Position numbers and translations under genes: made by a program
DNA from: Paenibacillus sp. PL2-23
GTDB taxonomy: Bacteria > Bacillota > Bacilli > Paenibacillales > Paenibacillaceae
Direction of reading: 5' to 3'
DNA length: 64,000 nt
NCBI RefSeq assembly: GCF_040834005.1
Contig: NZ_CP162129.1
Coordinates: 3,186,001-3,250,000, forward strand
The notes under the pieces: model-generated
What the model was told of the DNA's origin: nothing
Database searches by the model: none
The model's input: only the letters and a program-made list of their open reading frames with translations
Part shown: piece after piece, positions 42,849-51,311 of the stretch
Layout: each line of letters opens with the position of its first letter
Numbering within the stretch: the stretch's first letter is position 1

Positions 42849-44776
42849 GCCCGGTAATCCACCCCTTTGTAGCGCGTTGACGCGAATTGGGACAAATCTG
42901 GAGGACTTTGAGCTTTGGATTTGACCGTCGAGGCTGCCGCAGTCTCCCCCTGGGAACCCTCCGGAAGCGGGGTAGCCCGCAAAGAGGACAGCTGGTAGCC
43001 CGTTTCCTGCAGCCGATCGGCGATGTCGGCGCGCGACGTTTCGATCAGCTGAGTGATAGCAGGATGGTCATTCCAAATATTGAGGCTGACGATTCTGTCC
43101 GTCACCGTCACATCCACCAGCGTATCCCCCAGGCTCGACATGGTCAGATGAAACAGCAGCCGGCAGTTCTCGGCGTCCAGCTCTCCTCGCTTGCCCCGCC
43201 TCGTCTGGATATGCACGGAAGCCGTGGTGCCGCCGTTCGCGTCCTGGAACGGAATGAACATGGTCACATGCGTGAAGACGGAGCTGTTGCGCTCCGGCGT
43301 TAACAGCAGCTGCTGGCCGGTTATATGGTTCACCAACTGCTGAGCCGTCTCCTTCAAGGATGCCGGTGCGTCGCTCGCGCTGGCGAGAGACATCAGCGCG
43401 CTCTTCAGCGATTCCGATACAAGAGGGGAGCTTGCGGGCGAAGACTCCGCCGCCGGTAATCCCTCCCCCCCGATCTGGGAGGCTAGCATCGCCAGCTGAG
43501 CTGGCTGCAGAGGCGCCACGGGAGCCCGGCCGCTCGCATCCGCGCCTGAGGCTCCTGGCGCAGCTGCTTGTCCGCCTGCCCCCAAGTCGCCTCTGCTCGG
43601 CGTATTCACGGACCTCTGCGCCTCGTTGGCGACGGGCCCCGGCCTGGTCTCTCCCGAGGCCAGGCGCGCGCCTTCCTCCGACGAACCGCCGGCGCCTCGC
43701 GCCACCCCTTGCCTGGCCGCCTGCTCCAGCTCCCCGCCAGCTTCCTGCGCCAACTGATCTCCAGAAGCGCCTGGAGCGCCTGGAGAGGGCGCTGTAGCCG
43801 CTGTAGCCGCTTTGGCCAGCTGAAGCTCATGATCGACGCCCATCCACTTCATCAAGCCGCTTAGCCAGCCTCCTGCCCCTTGGCTTGGCGCAGCAGAGGC
43901 TCTAGCGCCCGCGCCATCGGCGCCTGCCGAAGCCTGAGCCGCGCCTGTTGCCTGCTGCGCAGCACCTGGCCATTCTCGCTTCCCGACCACAGGCGCCGCC
44001 TCCTCATGCGCTAAGCCCGCTGCCGCCGCCGCTCCGCCTAATGCGCCTGCAGCTGGACGATTCGGCTCATGAGCCGCCAGGCCGCCGCTGCGGATCGCCT
44101 CGCCCTGCTCCAGCAGCGCAACGACGCGCGTTGCTGCCGCTAGCGCGGGCCGCTCAGCTTCGCTTAGTCCGGCCGCGCCGTTCTGCGCGCCCACGTAAGC
44201 CTTAAGCTCGCTTTCCAAAGATTGGAGCAGCTCATGGGCCGACCTCCCATACATGACCTGGCTCATGGATGCAATCGTAGCCTGCGTCATGGGCAGCCCG
44301 CGTTTGAATACAGCAGCCGCAGCCGTCATCCACGGCTCGGCGTCCACCCCTGCGGGTCTAACCGCAGCGGCCTCCTGGAACGCCTTGGCGGCGGTCCGAT
44401 TCAGAAGGAAGCCCTCCCTGCGCAAATCCTTGACGATGTCCAGCGCCCAGCGCTGATCCGGCAAGCTCAATAGCTTGGCGAAATCCCGGAACGTATCGTC
44501 TAGCAATCCCGTTTGACTAGGATCAACGGCCTTCAGGATGACGACCGAGGCGGTGGATTCCGGCTGAACCTGCAGGATGGCCGATTGGCCAACCGACAGC
44601 GGCATCTCAAGCTTAGCCCGCACCTGCACACCGTTTATTTGCACAAGCGCTTCATTATTTTCGAAGGATTGCATGACGACGCCTCGTACAACCTGGCCAA
44701 CCTTCAGCTCCATGGCCTTCACTTCGCCGCCCGTTGAATCGCCAAGCAATCCACGCATGATTTGACCGATATTCAT
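42845..44776 (-). CDS. ylqG: FliK-like C-terminal-domain protein (YlqG type)
   Basis: The 643-residue protein begins MNIGQIMRGLLGDSTGGE, has a beta-rich N-terminal part (VGQVVRGVVMQSFENNEALVQINGV), a very Ala/Gly/Pro-rich centre (about 230–420), and a C-terminal Flg_hook-like domain (SVHIQTRRGKRGELDAENCRLLFHLTMSSLG region and VTVTDRIVSLNIW). The pairing with a FlhB-tail protein mirrors the FliK–FlhB partnership, so I infer an accessory secretion switch or ruler. The ATG at 44776 is chosen for GGAGGG ten bases upstream; a frame to 44794 exists. Confidence 0.85.
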   Translation of the reverse strand: MNIGQIMRGLLGDSTGGEVKAMELKVGQVVRGVVMQSFENNEALVQINGVQVRAKLEMPLSVGQSAILQVQPESTASVVILKAVDPSQTGLLDDTFRDFAKLLSLPDQRWALDIVKDLRREGFLLNRTAAKAFQEAAAVRPAGVDAEPWMTAAAAVFKRGLPMTQATIASMSQVMYGRSAHELLQSLESELKAYVGAQNGAAGLSEAERPALAAATRVVALLEQGEAIRSGGLAAHEPNRPAAGALGGAAAAAGLAHEEAAPVVGKREWPGAAQQATGAAQASAGADGAGARASAAPSQGAGGWLSGLMKWMGVDHELQLAKAATAATAPSPGAPGASGDQLAQEAGGELEQAARQGVARGAGGSSEEGARLASGETRPGPVANEAQRSVNTPSRGDLGAGGQAAAPGASGADASGRAPVAPLQPAQLAMLASQIGGEGLPAAESSPASSPLVSESLKSALMSLASASDAPASLKETAQQLVNHITGQQLLLTPERNSSVFTHVTMFIPFQDANGGTTASVHIQTRRGKRGELDAENCRLLFHLTMSSLGDTLVDVTVTDRIVSLNIWNDHPAITQLIETSRADIADRLQETGYQLSSLRATPLPEGSQGETAAASTVKSKAQSPPDLSQFASTRYKGVDYRA

Positions 44777-44893
44777 GTCTGACATTCCCTCCATCGCGGG
44801 ATAGCACCTTTATGCTTACCATTCATACACCTTATATCGGTTATATGTGCTGAACCCTGAAGCGAAATTCCAGCAGCATCCATCCTTCAGAAC

Positions 44894-44914
44894 AAAAACG
44901 CTCGGCAGCCAGCG
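44894..44914 (-). terminator. Likely terminator after rnhB
   Basis: On the minus strand a short stem (CGCTGG…CCGAGCG, one bulged G) is followed by five T residues, 75 bases after the rnhB stop. It is weak but well placed. Confidence 0.45.
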
Positions 44915-44988
44915 ACCGCCCCTATTGGGCGTTAATCACCAGGCAACCAAGCGTCTTCTACTCATCATGCATGTTCAAGCCATTCAGC

Positions 44989-45597
44989 CTACACTTCCAC
45001 TTCACCCAGAAGCTTCTTGAGGAATGTGCGGCGATGCAGCGGACTTGCTCCGTACTCCAGCAGTCGATCCCGATGAAGCTTGGTCGCATAGCCCTTATGT
45101 ATAGCAATTCCGTAGTCCGGATAACGCGCTTCCCATTCGCCCAGGCATAGCCGATCTCTCGTTACCTTGGCCATGATGGATGCTGCGGCGATGGATTGAC
45201 TGGTCGCGTCACCCTTCACAATGGCTTGCTGCGGGAGCGGCGAATCCACTCTCTCCGCGTCAACAAGCAAATAATCGGCCCGCACATTCAGACCCTCCAC
45301 CGCCATTCTCATCGCCAGTCTGGCTGCCTGCTTAATGTTGATCTCGTCTACGGTAGCGGCGTCAACATGAGCGACAGACCAAGCTATGGCTTCCCGCGAA
45401 ATGATGTCGTACAGCTCATTCCGCTTCTTCTCCGACAGCTTCTTGGAATCGTTGACGCCTTCAATGACAAGGCCAGGCGGCAGAATAACCGCACCCGCAA
45501 CAACGTCCCCGAACAGACAGCCTCGACCTACCTCGTCCACCCCGGCAATGGCGCTATACCCTTGTGACCACAGCTCTCGCTCCAGCTCCAGCAGCAT
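44989..45597 (-). CDS. rnhB: Ribonuclease HII
   Basis: RNase HII cuts the RNA strand of RNA–DNA hybrids and removes single ribonucleotides from DNA. The 202-residue protein has the active-site start AGVDEVGRGCLFGDVVAGAV with Asp and Glu, the second Asp in DYLLVDAERV and the conserved AAASIMAKVTRDR. GGGGG lies eight bases before the ATG. It follows rbgA, as in Bacillus. Confidence 0.96.
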   Translation of the reverse strand: MLLELERELWSQGYSAIAGVDEVGRGCLFGDVVAGAVILPPGLVIEGVNDSKKLSEKKRNELYDIISREAIAWSVAHVDAATVDEINIKQAARLAMRMAVEGLNVRADYLLVDAERVDSPLPQQAIVKGDATSQSIAAASIMAKVTRDRLCLGEWEARYPDYGIAIHKGYATKLHRDRLLEYGASPLHRRTFLKKLLGEVEV

Positions 45598-45637
45598 ATC
45601 GATGTCCCCCGTTTCTCCGCTCCCGGCAGCTTGGGCC

Positions 45638-46525
45638 TTACACTTGACGCGCAGGCATATCGTCGTACGGAGCTTCCAGCGTAATGCGTCCCAGCTTGCC
45701 AGCTCTCAAATCACGCAAAATAATGCCGGAGGCCTTCTCCAGGTCTACTCGGCCGCCGCCCATCAGACAGCCCCGCCTGCGCCCGATATCCTCCATCACG
45801 CGGACAATTTCTTCCCCGTCCTCCAAATCCGCAGGAGGCTTCTCCAGCTCGTAGCGCTCCTTCAGCGTCGGCCAATAACGGCCAGCCAGCTCGCGAATCG
45901 CAAAAAACGCAATATCATCCACATTAAGAATTTGCTCGCGAATAGCGCCCGTCATGGCCAGCCGGTAGCCCACCAGCTGATCCTCGAATTTCGGCCACAA
46001 TATGCCCGGCGTATCCAGCAGCTCCATCTCCGTACCGACCTTGATCCATTGCTGGCCCTTCGTAACGCCCGGCTTGTCGCCGGTTGCCGCGATATTGCGC
46101 CCCGCAAGACGGTTGATCAACGTAGACTTGCCGACATTCGGAATGCCGACGATCAGACCTCTGACCGCTCTTGGATTCATGCCCTTCCCAATCTGCCTCG
46201 CAATCTTCTCGTGCAGAATTTCCTTCGCCTTCATGGGAATATCCTGTACCCGAGTACCCGTCTGAGAGTCAACCGACACACATTCATGGCCCTCATGGGC
46301 AAAATAAGCCATCCATTGCTCCGTCGTCCTGGGATCGGCTAAATCCGATTTGTTCAGCACAATCAGACGCGGCTTGCCCTGCAAAATATCGTCCACCATG
46401 GGATTGCGGCTTGACAGAGGCACCCTCGCGTCAAGCAGTTCAATCGCGATATCAATTAGCTTTAATTTCTCTTGTATCTGCCGTTTGGCACGGGTCATGT
46501 GACCCGGGAACCATTGAATGGCCAT
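45638..46525 (-). CDS. rbgA: Ribosome biogenesis GTPase RbgA (YlqF)
   Basis: RbgA acts late in assembly of the 50S subunit. The 295-residue protein starts [19 protein letters not shown] and has the circularly permuted GTPase order: G4 NKSDL near 60 comes before G1 [14 protein letters not shown] near 127 and G3 DTPGILWP near 175, with the RNA-binding ANTAR-like helical domain at the end. It lies between lepB and rnhB. Confidence 0.96.
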   Translation of the reverse strand: MAIQWFPGHMTRAKRQIQEKLKLIDIAIELLDARVPLSSRNPMVDDILQGKPRLIVLNKSDLADPRTTEQWMAYFAHEGHECVSVDSQTGTRVQDIPMKAKEILHEKIARQIGKGMNPRAVRGLIVGIPNVGKSTLINRLAGRNIAATGDKPGVTKGQQWIKVGTEMELLDTPGILWPKFEDQLVGYRLAMTGAIREQILNVDDIAFFAIRELAGRYWPTLKERYELEKPPADLEDGEEIVRVMEDIGRRRGCLMGGGRVDLEKASGIILRDLRAGKLGRITLEAPYDDMPARQV

Positions 46526-46540
46526 TCCTTCACCTCTTGT

Positions 46541-47227
46541 CTAGTACCTGTGCTTAATGAAGCTGATCTTGTCCAGCGGCCAGAAAATAACATCCGCGCG
46601 TCCGACGATTTCCTCGTCCTTCACGAAGCCGATTACCCGGCTGTCCGTGCTGTTGCCGCGGTTGTCTCCCAGCACGAAGATCATCCCCTCCGGCACCGTC
46701 TTCTCTGTCACCGTTTCATTAGGAAAGTTTTTCTCCGTATTATAAAGCTCGCCTCTTGCGCGCGCAGCCTCGATTGCCTCTTTTATGTACGGCTCCTCGA
46801 CTAATACGTCATTGATGTACAAGTCATCTCCGTCAAGACGAATTTGATCTCCGGGAACGCCAATGACCCGTTTAATGAACTTTCTGCCCTGCTCCGGCAC
46901 GTCAAACACGACAACCTCTCCGAACTGGGGCTCACGAATATCATACAGTATTTTGTTCACAATTAACCGTTCGCTTGTCTCGAAATTCGGCTGCATCGAG
47001 TCCCCGTCCACAATAAAGGGAGAAAATAAAAACTGCCTGATTACAAATACAAGCAAGACAGCGATAACCAGGGCTTTGATCCACTCCACAATTTCTTTAA
47101 AGGCCCTGCCTTCTCTCTGATGCGTGACGGAACGTGGTGTATCGTTGGCGGCTTCCTGGACACTGCCGTTTTCCTTCGTCTCGTCTACGGTTTTCCACTC
47201 GTCTTCGTTACGATGCTGCGAATCCAT
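46541..47227 (-). CDS. lepB: Signal peptidase I
   Basis: LepB (SipS type) removes signal peptides from exported proteins outside the membrane. The 228-residue protein has a polar N-terminal tail of about 45 residues, one transmembrane helix (WIKALVIAVLLVFVIRQFLF), the catalytic Ser in VDGDSMQPNF and Lys in KFIKRVIGVPGD, and the GDNRGNSTDSR motif. The ATG at 47227 has GAAGG seven bases upstream; the longer frame starts at a TTG inside the rplS terminator and is rejected. Confidence 0.94.
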   Translation of the reverse strand: MDSQHRNEDEWKTVDETKENGSVQEAANDTPRSVTHQREGRAFKEIVEWIKALVIAVLLVFVIRQFLFSPFIVDGDSMQPNFETSERLIVNKILYDIREPQFGEVVVFDVPEQGRKFIKRVIGVPGDQIRLDGDDLYINDVLVEEPYIKEAIEAARARGELYNTEKNFPNETVTEKTVPEGMIFVLGDNRGNSTDSRVIGFVKDEEIVGRADVIFWPLDKISFIKHRY

Positions 47228-47263
47228 GATTTCGCCTTCTTTCTCGAAGTCTAATAGGTTATC

Positions 47264-47300
47264 CAAAAAAACGAAAAGGAGCTTGTTTGCGCAAGCCCCT
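47264..47300 (-). terminator. Terminator after rplS
   Basis: AGGGGCTTG pairs with CAAGCTCCT (one G-U pair) around a six-base loop, followed by TTTT-CG-TTTTTTT on the minus strand, starting 14 bases after the rplS stop. lepB begins just beyond, so some read-through or a separate promoter is needed. Confidence 0.85.
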
Positions 47301-47313
47301 CTTGTCGTTCATC

Positions 47314-47655
47314 TTAACGAATTTCTTTAATTCTAGCAGCTTTACCGCGCAGGTTGCGAAGGTAGTACAGCTTAGCGCGACGTACTTTACCGCGACGTGC
47401 CACCTCGATCTTGTCGATCTTAGGCGAATGAATCGGGAAAGTTCTCTCCACGCCAACACCGTAAGAAATTTTGCGTACAGTAAAAGTTTCGCTGATGCCG
47501 CCGCCGCGACGTTTGATAACAACGCCTTCGAACAGCTGGATACGCTCGCGCGTTCCCTCGATAACTTTAACGTAAACCTTCAGCGTGTCGCCAGGGCGAA
47601 AGCTTGGAAGATCTTGACGCAATTGCTCTTGAGTAATTGCTTGTACAATGTTCAT
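47314..47655 (-). CDS. rplS: 50S ribosomal protein L19
   Basis: L19 lies at the 30S–50S interface. From the ATG at 47655 (AAGGAG ten bases upstream) it has 113 residues and begins [17 protein letters not shown]. The core [30 protein letters not shown] and the basic end [16 protein letters not shown] are typical. A longer frame to 47688 would include leader RNA and is rejected. It is separated from trmD by an opposite-strand gene, unlike in Bacillus. Confidence 0.97.
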   Translation of the reverse strand: MNIVQAITQEQLRQDLPSFRPGDTLKVYVKVIEGTRERIQLFEGVVIKRRGGGISETFTVRKISYGVGVERTFPIHSPKIDKIEVARRGKVRRAKLYYLRNLRGKAARIKEIR

Positions 47656-47754
47656 TCTTCGTTCACTCCTTCCACCATAGACGTTCATGTAAGCTCCCGA
47701 GCTCTCCTGAGTCGTTCATTGCTTATAGCGGACCGTCCGTGTTAACAAACAACA
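47656..47754 (-). promoter_or_regulatory. Leader of rplS, possible L19 autoregulatory element
   Basis: About 99 bases separate the predicted transcription start from the rplS start. The part just before the ribosome site (ACGTCTATGGTGG AAGGAG) resembles the place where Firmicute L19 leader RNAs fold. I identify it by position and partial likeness only. Confidence 0.3.
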
Positions 47755-47760
47755 TTAGAA

Positions 47761-47789
47761 ATATTACCATAGAAAAGAGCACAAAGCAA
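47761..47789 (-). promoter_or_regulatory. Putative sigma-A promoter of rplS
   Basis: TTGCTT (four of six) and TAATAT (four of six) are separated by 17 bases on the minus strand. A promoter is needed here because trmD is cut off by a terminator and an opposite-strand gene. Confidence 0.55.
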
Positions 47790-47860
47790 CAGGTTTATTC
47801 CTTCCGCCTGCTTCATGTATACTGGCAAAGATAGAATCTACTTCATGGAGGTGCGCCGCC

Positions 47861-49294
47861 GTGCACGGAATCAGACACCGCATCAGCAAGGAAGGTCAAC
47901 CTTTACGCCAGTCATTGATCGGCCTATGTGCAGTCCTTTTTATTTTTGCCAGCATATCCACGGGATATACATACGCCTCTTCAGCGGAATTCAGCGATAT
48001 GAAAGGCCATTGGTCGAGCTCGTATATCACTTGGGCGATGGAAGAGGGACTGACAAACGGCTACGAGGATGGAACCTTCCAGCCGGACAAGCCCATTACG
48101 GAGGCCGAATTTCTGGCGCTGCTGCTGCGAGCTTACGGGTTGATAAGTGTAGCTGACGTGGCTGCCGGAAGCCAGTGGCACGCGCCTTATTATGAATACG
48201 CGAACAGCCTGGGTTGGCCGATGAATCATGCCAACACAAGAGGCAGCTTCCTTCGGGGACAGGCTGCGCTGCTGATGGCGACTGCAGCCCGCGGCGTTGT
48301 CTTGACGGAACGAGAAGCGATTAAATGGCTGCTGGACGAAGGCATCTCCAACGGCCGCACAGCGGCAACCATTGAAGGCTTCGCCTCAACGGGCAGCATC
48401 ACCCGCGCTGAAGCGCTCACCTTTCTCTATAAGCTCAAGCTGCATACGAAGCTGCTCTCGTCGACCAAGCTTCCGACCGTTCAATCCGGCCTTTATGGCA
48501 TTGAGCTGGGAGATCATGTCGACAAGCTGATCGCGCTGCATGGAAAGCCAGACGGCATCGTGCTAAGCGAATACGCGTTTTCATGGCATGTCTATACGGG
48601 AGGCGGACAATATGAGCCATTTGCTATGTATGGCCTTGCAAGCGATAGGATCGTTGCCGCCTTTTCGCCCTCGAAGGGTGGCTGGCAGCTCCCTGGCGGC
48701 TTAACCAACGGCTTGCCGCTCGCATCCGCTAAGCCTCTGCTTGCAGGAGTCACTGGTGTTCGGCAGGAGGACGATTATTATGCGTATTCAGCTGGCGGCG
48801 TTCGGACGACGCTATTCCTGGACGCTTTGGATGGCGATGGAATTGTCGGCATCCTGAAGCAGCAGGAAGGGCTGAAGGCATCCACCGCTCGAGATGACAA
48901 GCTGCGGGATGCGCTTGAGCAGACATTGTTCGATCTCGTTAATGCGGAGCGAGTGACGAGAGGAATCTCAGCCCTCTCCTGGGACCGCTTAGCGGCCCAA
49001 GCCGCTCGCTTGCACAGCGAGGATATGCGCGACCATAACTACTTCAGCCATACGAATAAAGGAAATGCATCCGCATTCGACCGGATGGAGTCGCAAGGCA
49101 TTCGATTTCGGTATGCCGCCGAAAACATCGCCGCAGGACAGCCTAACAGCTTTTTCGCCCATTACGCCTTTCTGAACTCTGCGTCGCACCGCAAGGCGAT
49201 GCTGGATGCGAAGCTGACGAAGCTGGGAGTTGGCGTTGCCCTTGGCGGCTCCTATAAGCAATATTTTACTCAAAATTATTACAGTCCGTTATAA
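47861..49294 (+). CDS. Secreted SLH-domain and CAP-domain protein
   Basis: The 477-residue protein starts at GTG (GGAGG nine bases upstream) with a signal peptide (SLIGLCAVLFIFASISTGYTYA). Three S-layer homology repeats follow (FSDMKGHWSSSYITWAMEEG near 47, a weaker one near 95, and ITRAEALTFLYKL near 190), then a CAP-associated domain (GIELGDHVDKLIALHGKPDG), and a C-terminal YkwD-like CAP domain (LVNAERVTRGISALSWDRLA, HSEDMRDHNYFSH, ENIAAG). It is probably anchored to secondary wall polymers. It stands alone on the plus strand between trmD and rplS. Confidence 0.92.
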   Translation: MHGIRHRISKEGQPLRQSLIGLCAVLFIFASISTGYTYASSAEFSDMKGHWSSSYITWAMEEGLTNGYEDGTFQPDKPITEAEFLALLLRAYGLISVADVAAGSQWHAPYYEYANSLGWPMNHANTRGSFLRGQAALLMATAARGVVLTEREAIKWLLDEGISNGRTAATIEGFASTGSITRAEALTFLYKLKLHTKLLSSTKLPTVQSGLYGIELGDHVDKLIALHGKPDGIVLSEYAFSWHVYTGGGQYEPFAMYGLASDRIVAAFSPSKGGWQLPGGLTNGLPLASAKPLLAGVTGVRQEDDYYAYSAGGVRTTLFLDALDGDGIVGILKQQEGLKASTARDDKLRDALEQTLFDLVNAERVTRGISALSWDRLAAQAARLHSEDMRDHNYFSHTNKGNASAFDRMESQGIRFRYAAENIAAGQPNSFFAHYAFLNSASHRKAMLDAKLTKLGVGVALGGSYKQYFTQNYYSPL

Positions 49295-49316
49295 GCCAAC
49301 TCGGCTTCGAGATGCA

Positions 49317-49360
49317 AAATAAGGGAATGCAGCCTCCATGGAAGCCGCGTTCCCTTATTT
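49317..49360. terminator. Bidirectional terminator between the SLH–CAP gene and trmD
   Basis: AAATAAGGGAATGC pairs with GCGTTCCCTTATTT (one G-U pair), 14 base pairs, with T-rich flanks on both strands. The trmD stop codon (49355–49357) is inside the 3' arm. It serves the two convergent genes. Confidence 0.85.
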
Positions 49361-50107
49361 GTTCTCCTCCGCCATCTGTCGCTGGGCCCATTCCTTCAGC
49401 AGCTTGCGTTCCTTCTCCGTTAACTCCGCGCCCTCTAACAAATCCGGCCTCCGCTTGAACGTCCTCAGAAGCGACTGCTCCCTCCGCCATTGCTCAATCT
49501 TGGCATGATGCCCGGATATAAGAATATCGGGAACGCTCCAATCACGGAATTGGGGCGGCCGGGTGTAATGAGGATGCTCCAGCAAGCCCGTACTGTAGGA
49601 ATCCGTCACCGCTGAGGTTTCATTCCCGAGCACGCCCGGCAGCAGCCTCACGACGCTGTCGATGACCGTCATAGCGGGAATCTCGCCGCCTGTCAGCACG
49701 TAATCGCCGATGGACAGCTCGTCCGTGACCAGATGCTCGCGAATTCGTTCATCGTAGCCTTCATAATGGCCGCATATAAGCACAAGATGCTCCTCCTTGG
49801 CCAGCTCCTCCGCTTTGCGCTGCGTAAACGATTCGCCTTGCGGACACATGAGAATCACCCTTGTCTTACTCTCCGAACGAGCCTGAAGCTCCTCCACCGC
49901 CGCGAATACGGGCTCCGGCTTCAGCACCATGCCCCCTCCGCCGCCATAGGGGTAATCATCGACTGTGCTATGCTTGTTCGTGGAATATTGCCGGAAGTTA
50001 ATGGCCTCCAGCGATACGAGCCCCTTCTCCTTCGCCTTCCCCAGGATACTGGAGCCGAAGACGCCTTCGAACATTTCCGGGAACAGCGTCAGAACATCAA
50101 TTCTCAT
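49355..50107 (-). CDS. trmD: tRNA m1G37 methyltransferase TrmD
   Basis: TrmD methylates G37 of tRNAs to prevent frameshifts. The 250-residue SPOUT enzyme starts [15 protein letters not shown], has [15 protein letters not shown], the SAM-binding knot ([23 protein letters not shown]) and the C-terminal helix set. It begins one base after rimM and ends in a bidirectional terminator. Confidence 0.97.
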   Translation of the reverse strand: MRIDVLTLFPEMFEGVFGSSILGKAKEKGLVSLEAINFRQYSTNKHSTVDDYPYGGGGGMVLKPEPVFAAVEELQARSESKTRVILMCPQGESFTQRKAEELAKEEHLVLICGHYEGYDERIREHLVTDELSIGDYVLTGGEIPAMTVIDSVVRLLPGVLGNETSAVTDSYSTGLLEHPHYTRPPQFRDWSVPDILISGHHAKIEQWRREQSLLRTFKRRPDLLEGAELTEKERKLLKEWAQRQMAEENK

Positions 50108-50108
50108 G

Positions 50109-50633
50109 TTAGACCAGCCCTTCCATTAACCTCACGGTCACAACCTTATCCTCCACATTCACAGCCAGCACCACATCATCGATAACAGGCAGCAGCAATT
50201 GCTTGCCCCGCTTCTTGGCCAGCTCCACTACCCATACGTCATTGGCGCCCGGACTGAGAATTTCCGAAATGTCGCCCAGCGTCTCCCCATCCTCAGTTAC
50301 AACGGAGCAGCCGATAATTTGATGATAATAATATTCCCCTTGCTCAAGCTTGCCTTGCTGCGCCTCCGATACCTTCAGCAGCCAGCCCTTGTATTTCTCG
50401 ACGTCGTTAATGTTGTCGTAGCCTTCCAGCTTAAGCAAATAGACGTTTTTCTGCTCGCGGGAGCCAGTAATCGTCACCTCATGCGATTCGCCGGTCCCCT
50501 CGTTCACCATCAGAAGCTTGCTTCCCTTGGCGAAGCGCTCCTCTGCAAAGTCTGTTTGCGAAACGACCTTCACCTCGCCGCGAATGCCGTGTGTATTAAC
50601 TATTTTACCTACGGTATACCATCTTTCGCTCAT
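50109..50633 (-). CDS. rimM: 16S rRNA processing protein RimM
   Basis: RimM assists 30S assembly near the S19 site. The 174-residue protein has the N-terminal RimM domain ([20 protein letters not shown]) and a C-terminal PRC barrel ([21 protein letters not shown]). The frame extends to 50654, but the ATG at 50633 has GAAGGGCGGG eight bases upstream and gives [10 protein letters not shown] terminator-like hairpin separates it from khpA. Confidence 0.95.
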   Translation of the reverse strand: MSERWYTVGKIVNTHGIRGEVKVVSQTDFAEERFAKGSKLLMVNEGTGESHEVTITGSREQKNVYLLKLEGYDNINDVEKYKGWLLKVSEAQQGKLEQGEYYYHQIIGCSVVTEDGETLGDISEILSPGANDVWVVELAKKRGKQLLLPVIDDVVLAVNVEDKVVTVRLMEGLV

Positions 50634-50691
50634 GCCCAGAACCCGCCCTTCCAAGTTAATGAGATGCTTTGTGCTTCTTCTTATGCTATGT

Positions 50692-50721
50692 AAAAAGGGT
50701 CAGGACATTCGTCCCAACCCT
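50692..50721 (-). terminator. Terminator-like hairpin between khpA and rimM
   Basis: On the minus strand AGGGT…GGAC pairs with GTCC…ACCCT around a GAAT loop, then five T residues follow. It lies 16 bases after the khpA stop, inside an operon that is normally continuous, so it probably attenuates rimM–trmD expression. Confidence 0.65.
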
Positions 50722-50737
50722 GCTGCGTGCCATCGGC

Positions 50738-50968
50738 TTATGAAATAATATCGACGATGACGCGTTTATTCGATTTGACGGATGCCGAGGTTACCACTGT
50801 GCGCATCGCTTTCGCGATGCGGCCCTGCTTGCCGATTACTTTACCTATGTCATCGGGGTGAACCGAAAGCTCGTAAACCGTACTCCGCTCATCATCCTTC
50901 ACTCCGACTCGCACTTCGTCCGGATGATCCACTAAAGCCTTCGCTATGACAAGAATTAATTCTTTCAT
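50738..50968 (-). CDS. khpA: RNA-binding KH protein KhpA (YlqC)
   Basis: KhpA is a small single-KH RNA-binding protein linked to cell wall and cell-size control in Firmicutes. The 76-residue protein has the KH GxxG loop in VIGKQGRIAKAMRTVV. An in-frame GTG one codon upstream is closer to the ribosome site; ATG at 50968 has GGAGGG seven bases upstream. It follows rpsP, the usual neighbour. Confidence 0.93.
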   Translation of the reverse strand: MKELILVIAKALVDHPDEVRVGVKDDERSTVYELSVHPDDIGKVIGKQGRIAKAMRTVVTSASVKSNKRVIVDIIS

Positions 50969-50993
50969 CACAAAGCCCTCCGCTGTTCAACAG

Positions 50994-51266
50994 TTATTTC
51001 TGTTGTCTAAGCTCATGGAACTTCTTCAGAACACCAGCTTGGGAAAGCAGGTTGCGAACAGTGTCGGAAGCTTGCGCGCCAGTCTGCAGCCATTTCAGAG
51101 CTTTCTCTTCATCGATAGAGACTTGAGCTGGCTGAGCAACCGGATTGTAAGTGCCGATTTCTTCAATAAAACGTCCATCACGCGGGGAACGGGAATCCGA
51201 TACAACGACGCGGTAGAATGGTGCCTTGTGAGCGCCCATACGTTTCAAGCGAATACGTACTGCCAT
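50994..51266 (-). CDS. rpsP: 30S ribosomal protein S16
   Basis: S16 is needed for 30S assembly. The 90-residue protein starts [32 protein letters not shown] (visible parts: [21 protein letters not shown]) and ends with a Leu/Gln-rich helix. It lies between ffh and khpA. Confidence 0.97.
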   Translation of the reverse strand: MAVRIRLKRMGAHKAPFYRVVVSDSRSPRDGRFIEEIGTYNPVAQPAQVSIDEEKALKWLQTGAQASDTVRNLLSQAGVLKKFHELRQQK

Positions 51267-51311
51267 TTATGATTCACCTCCTTCAAAAAATACAGTTCTT
51301 ATAAACGTTCA

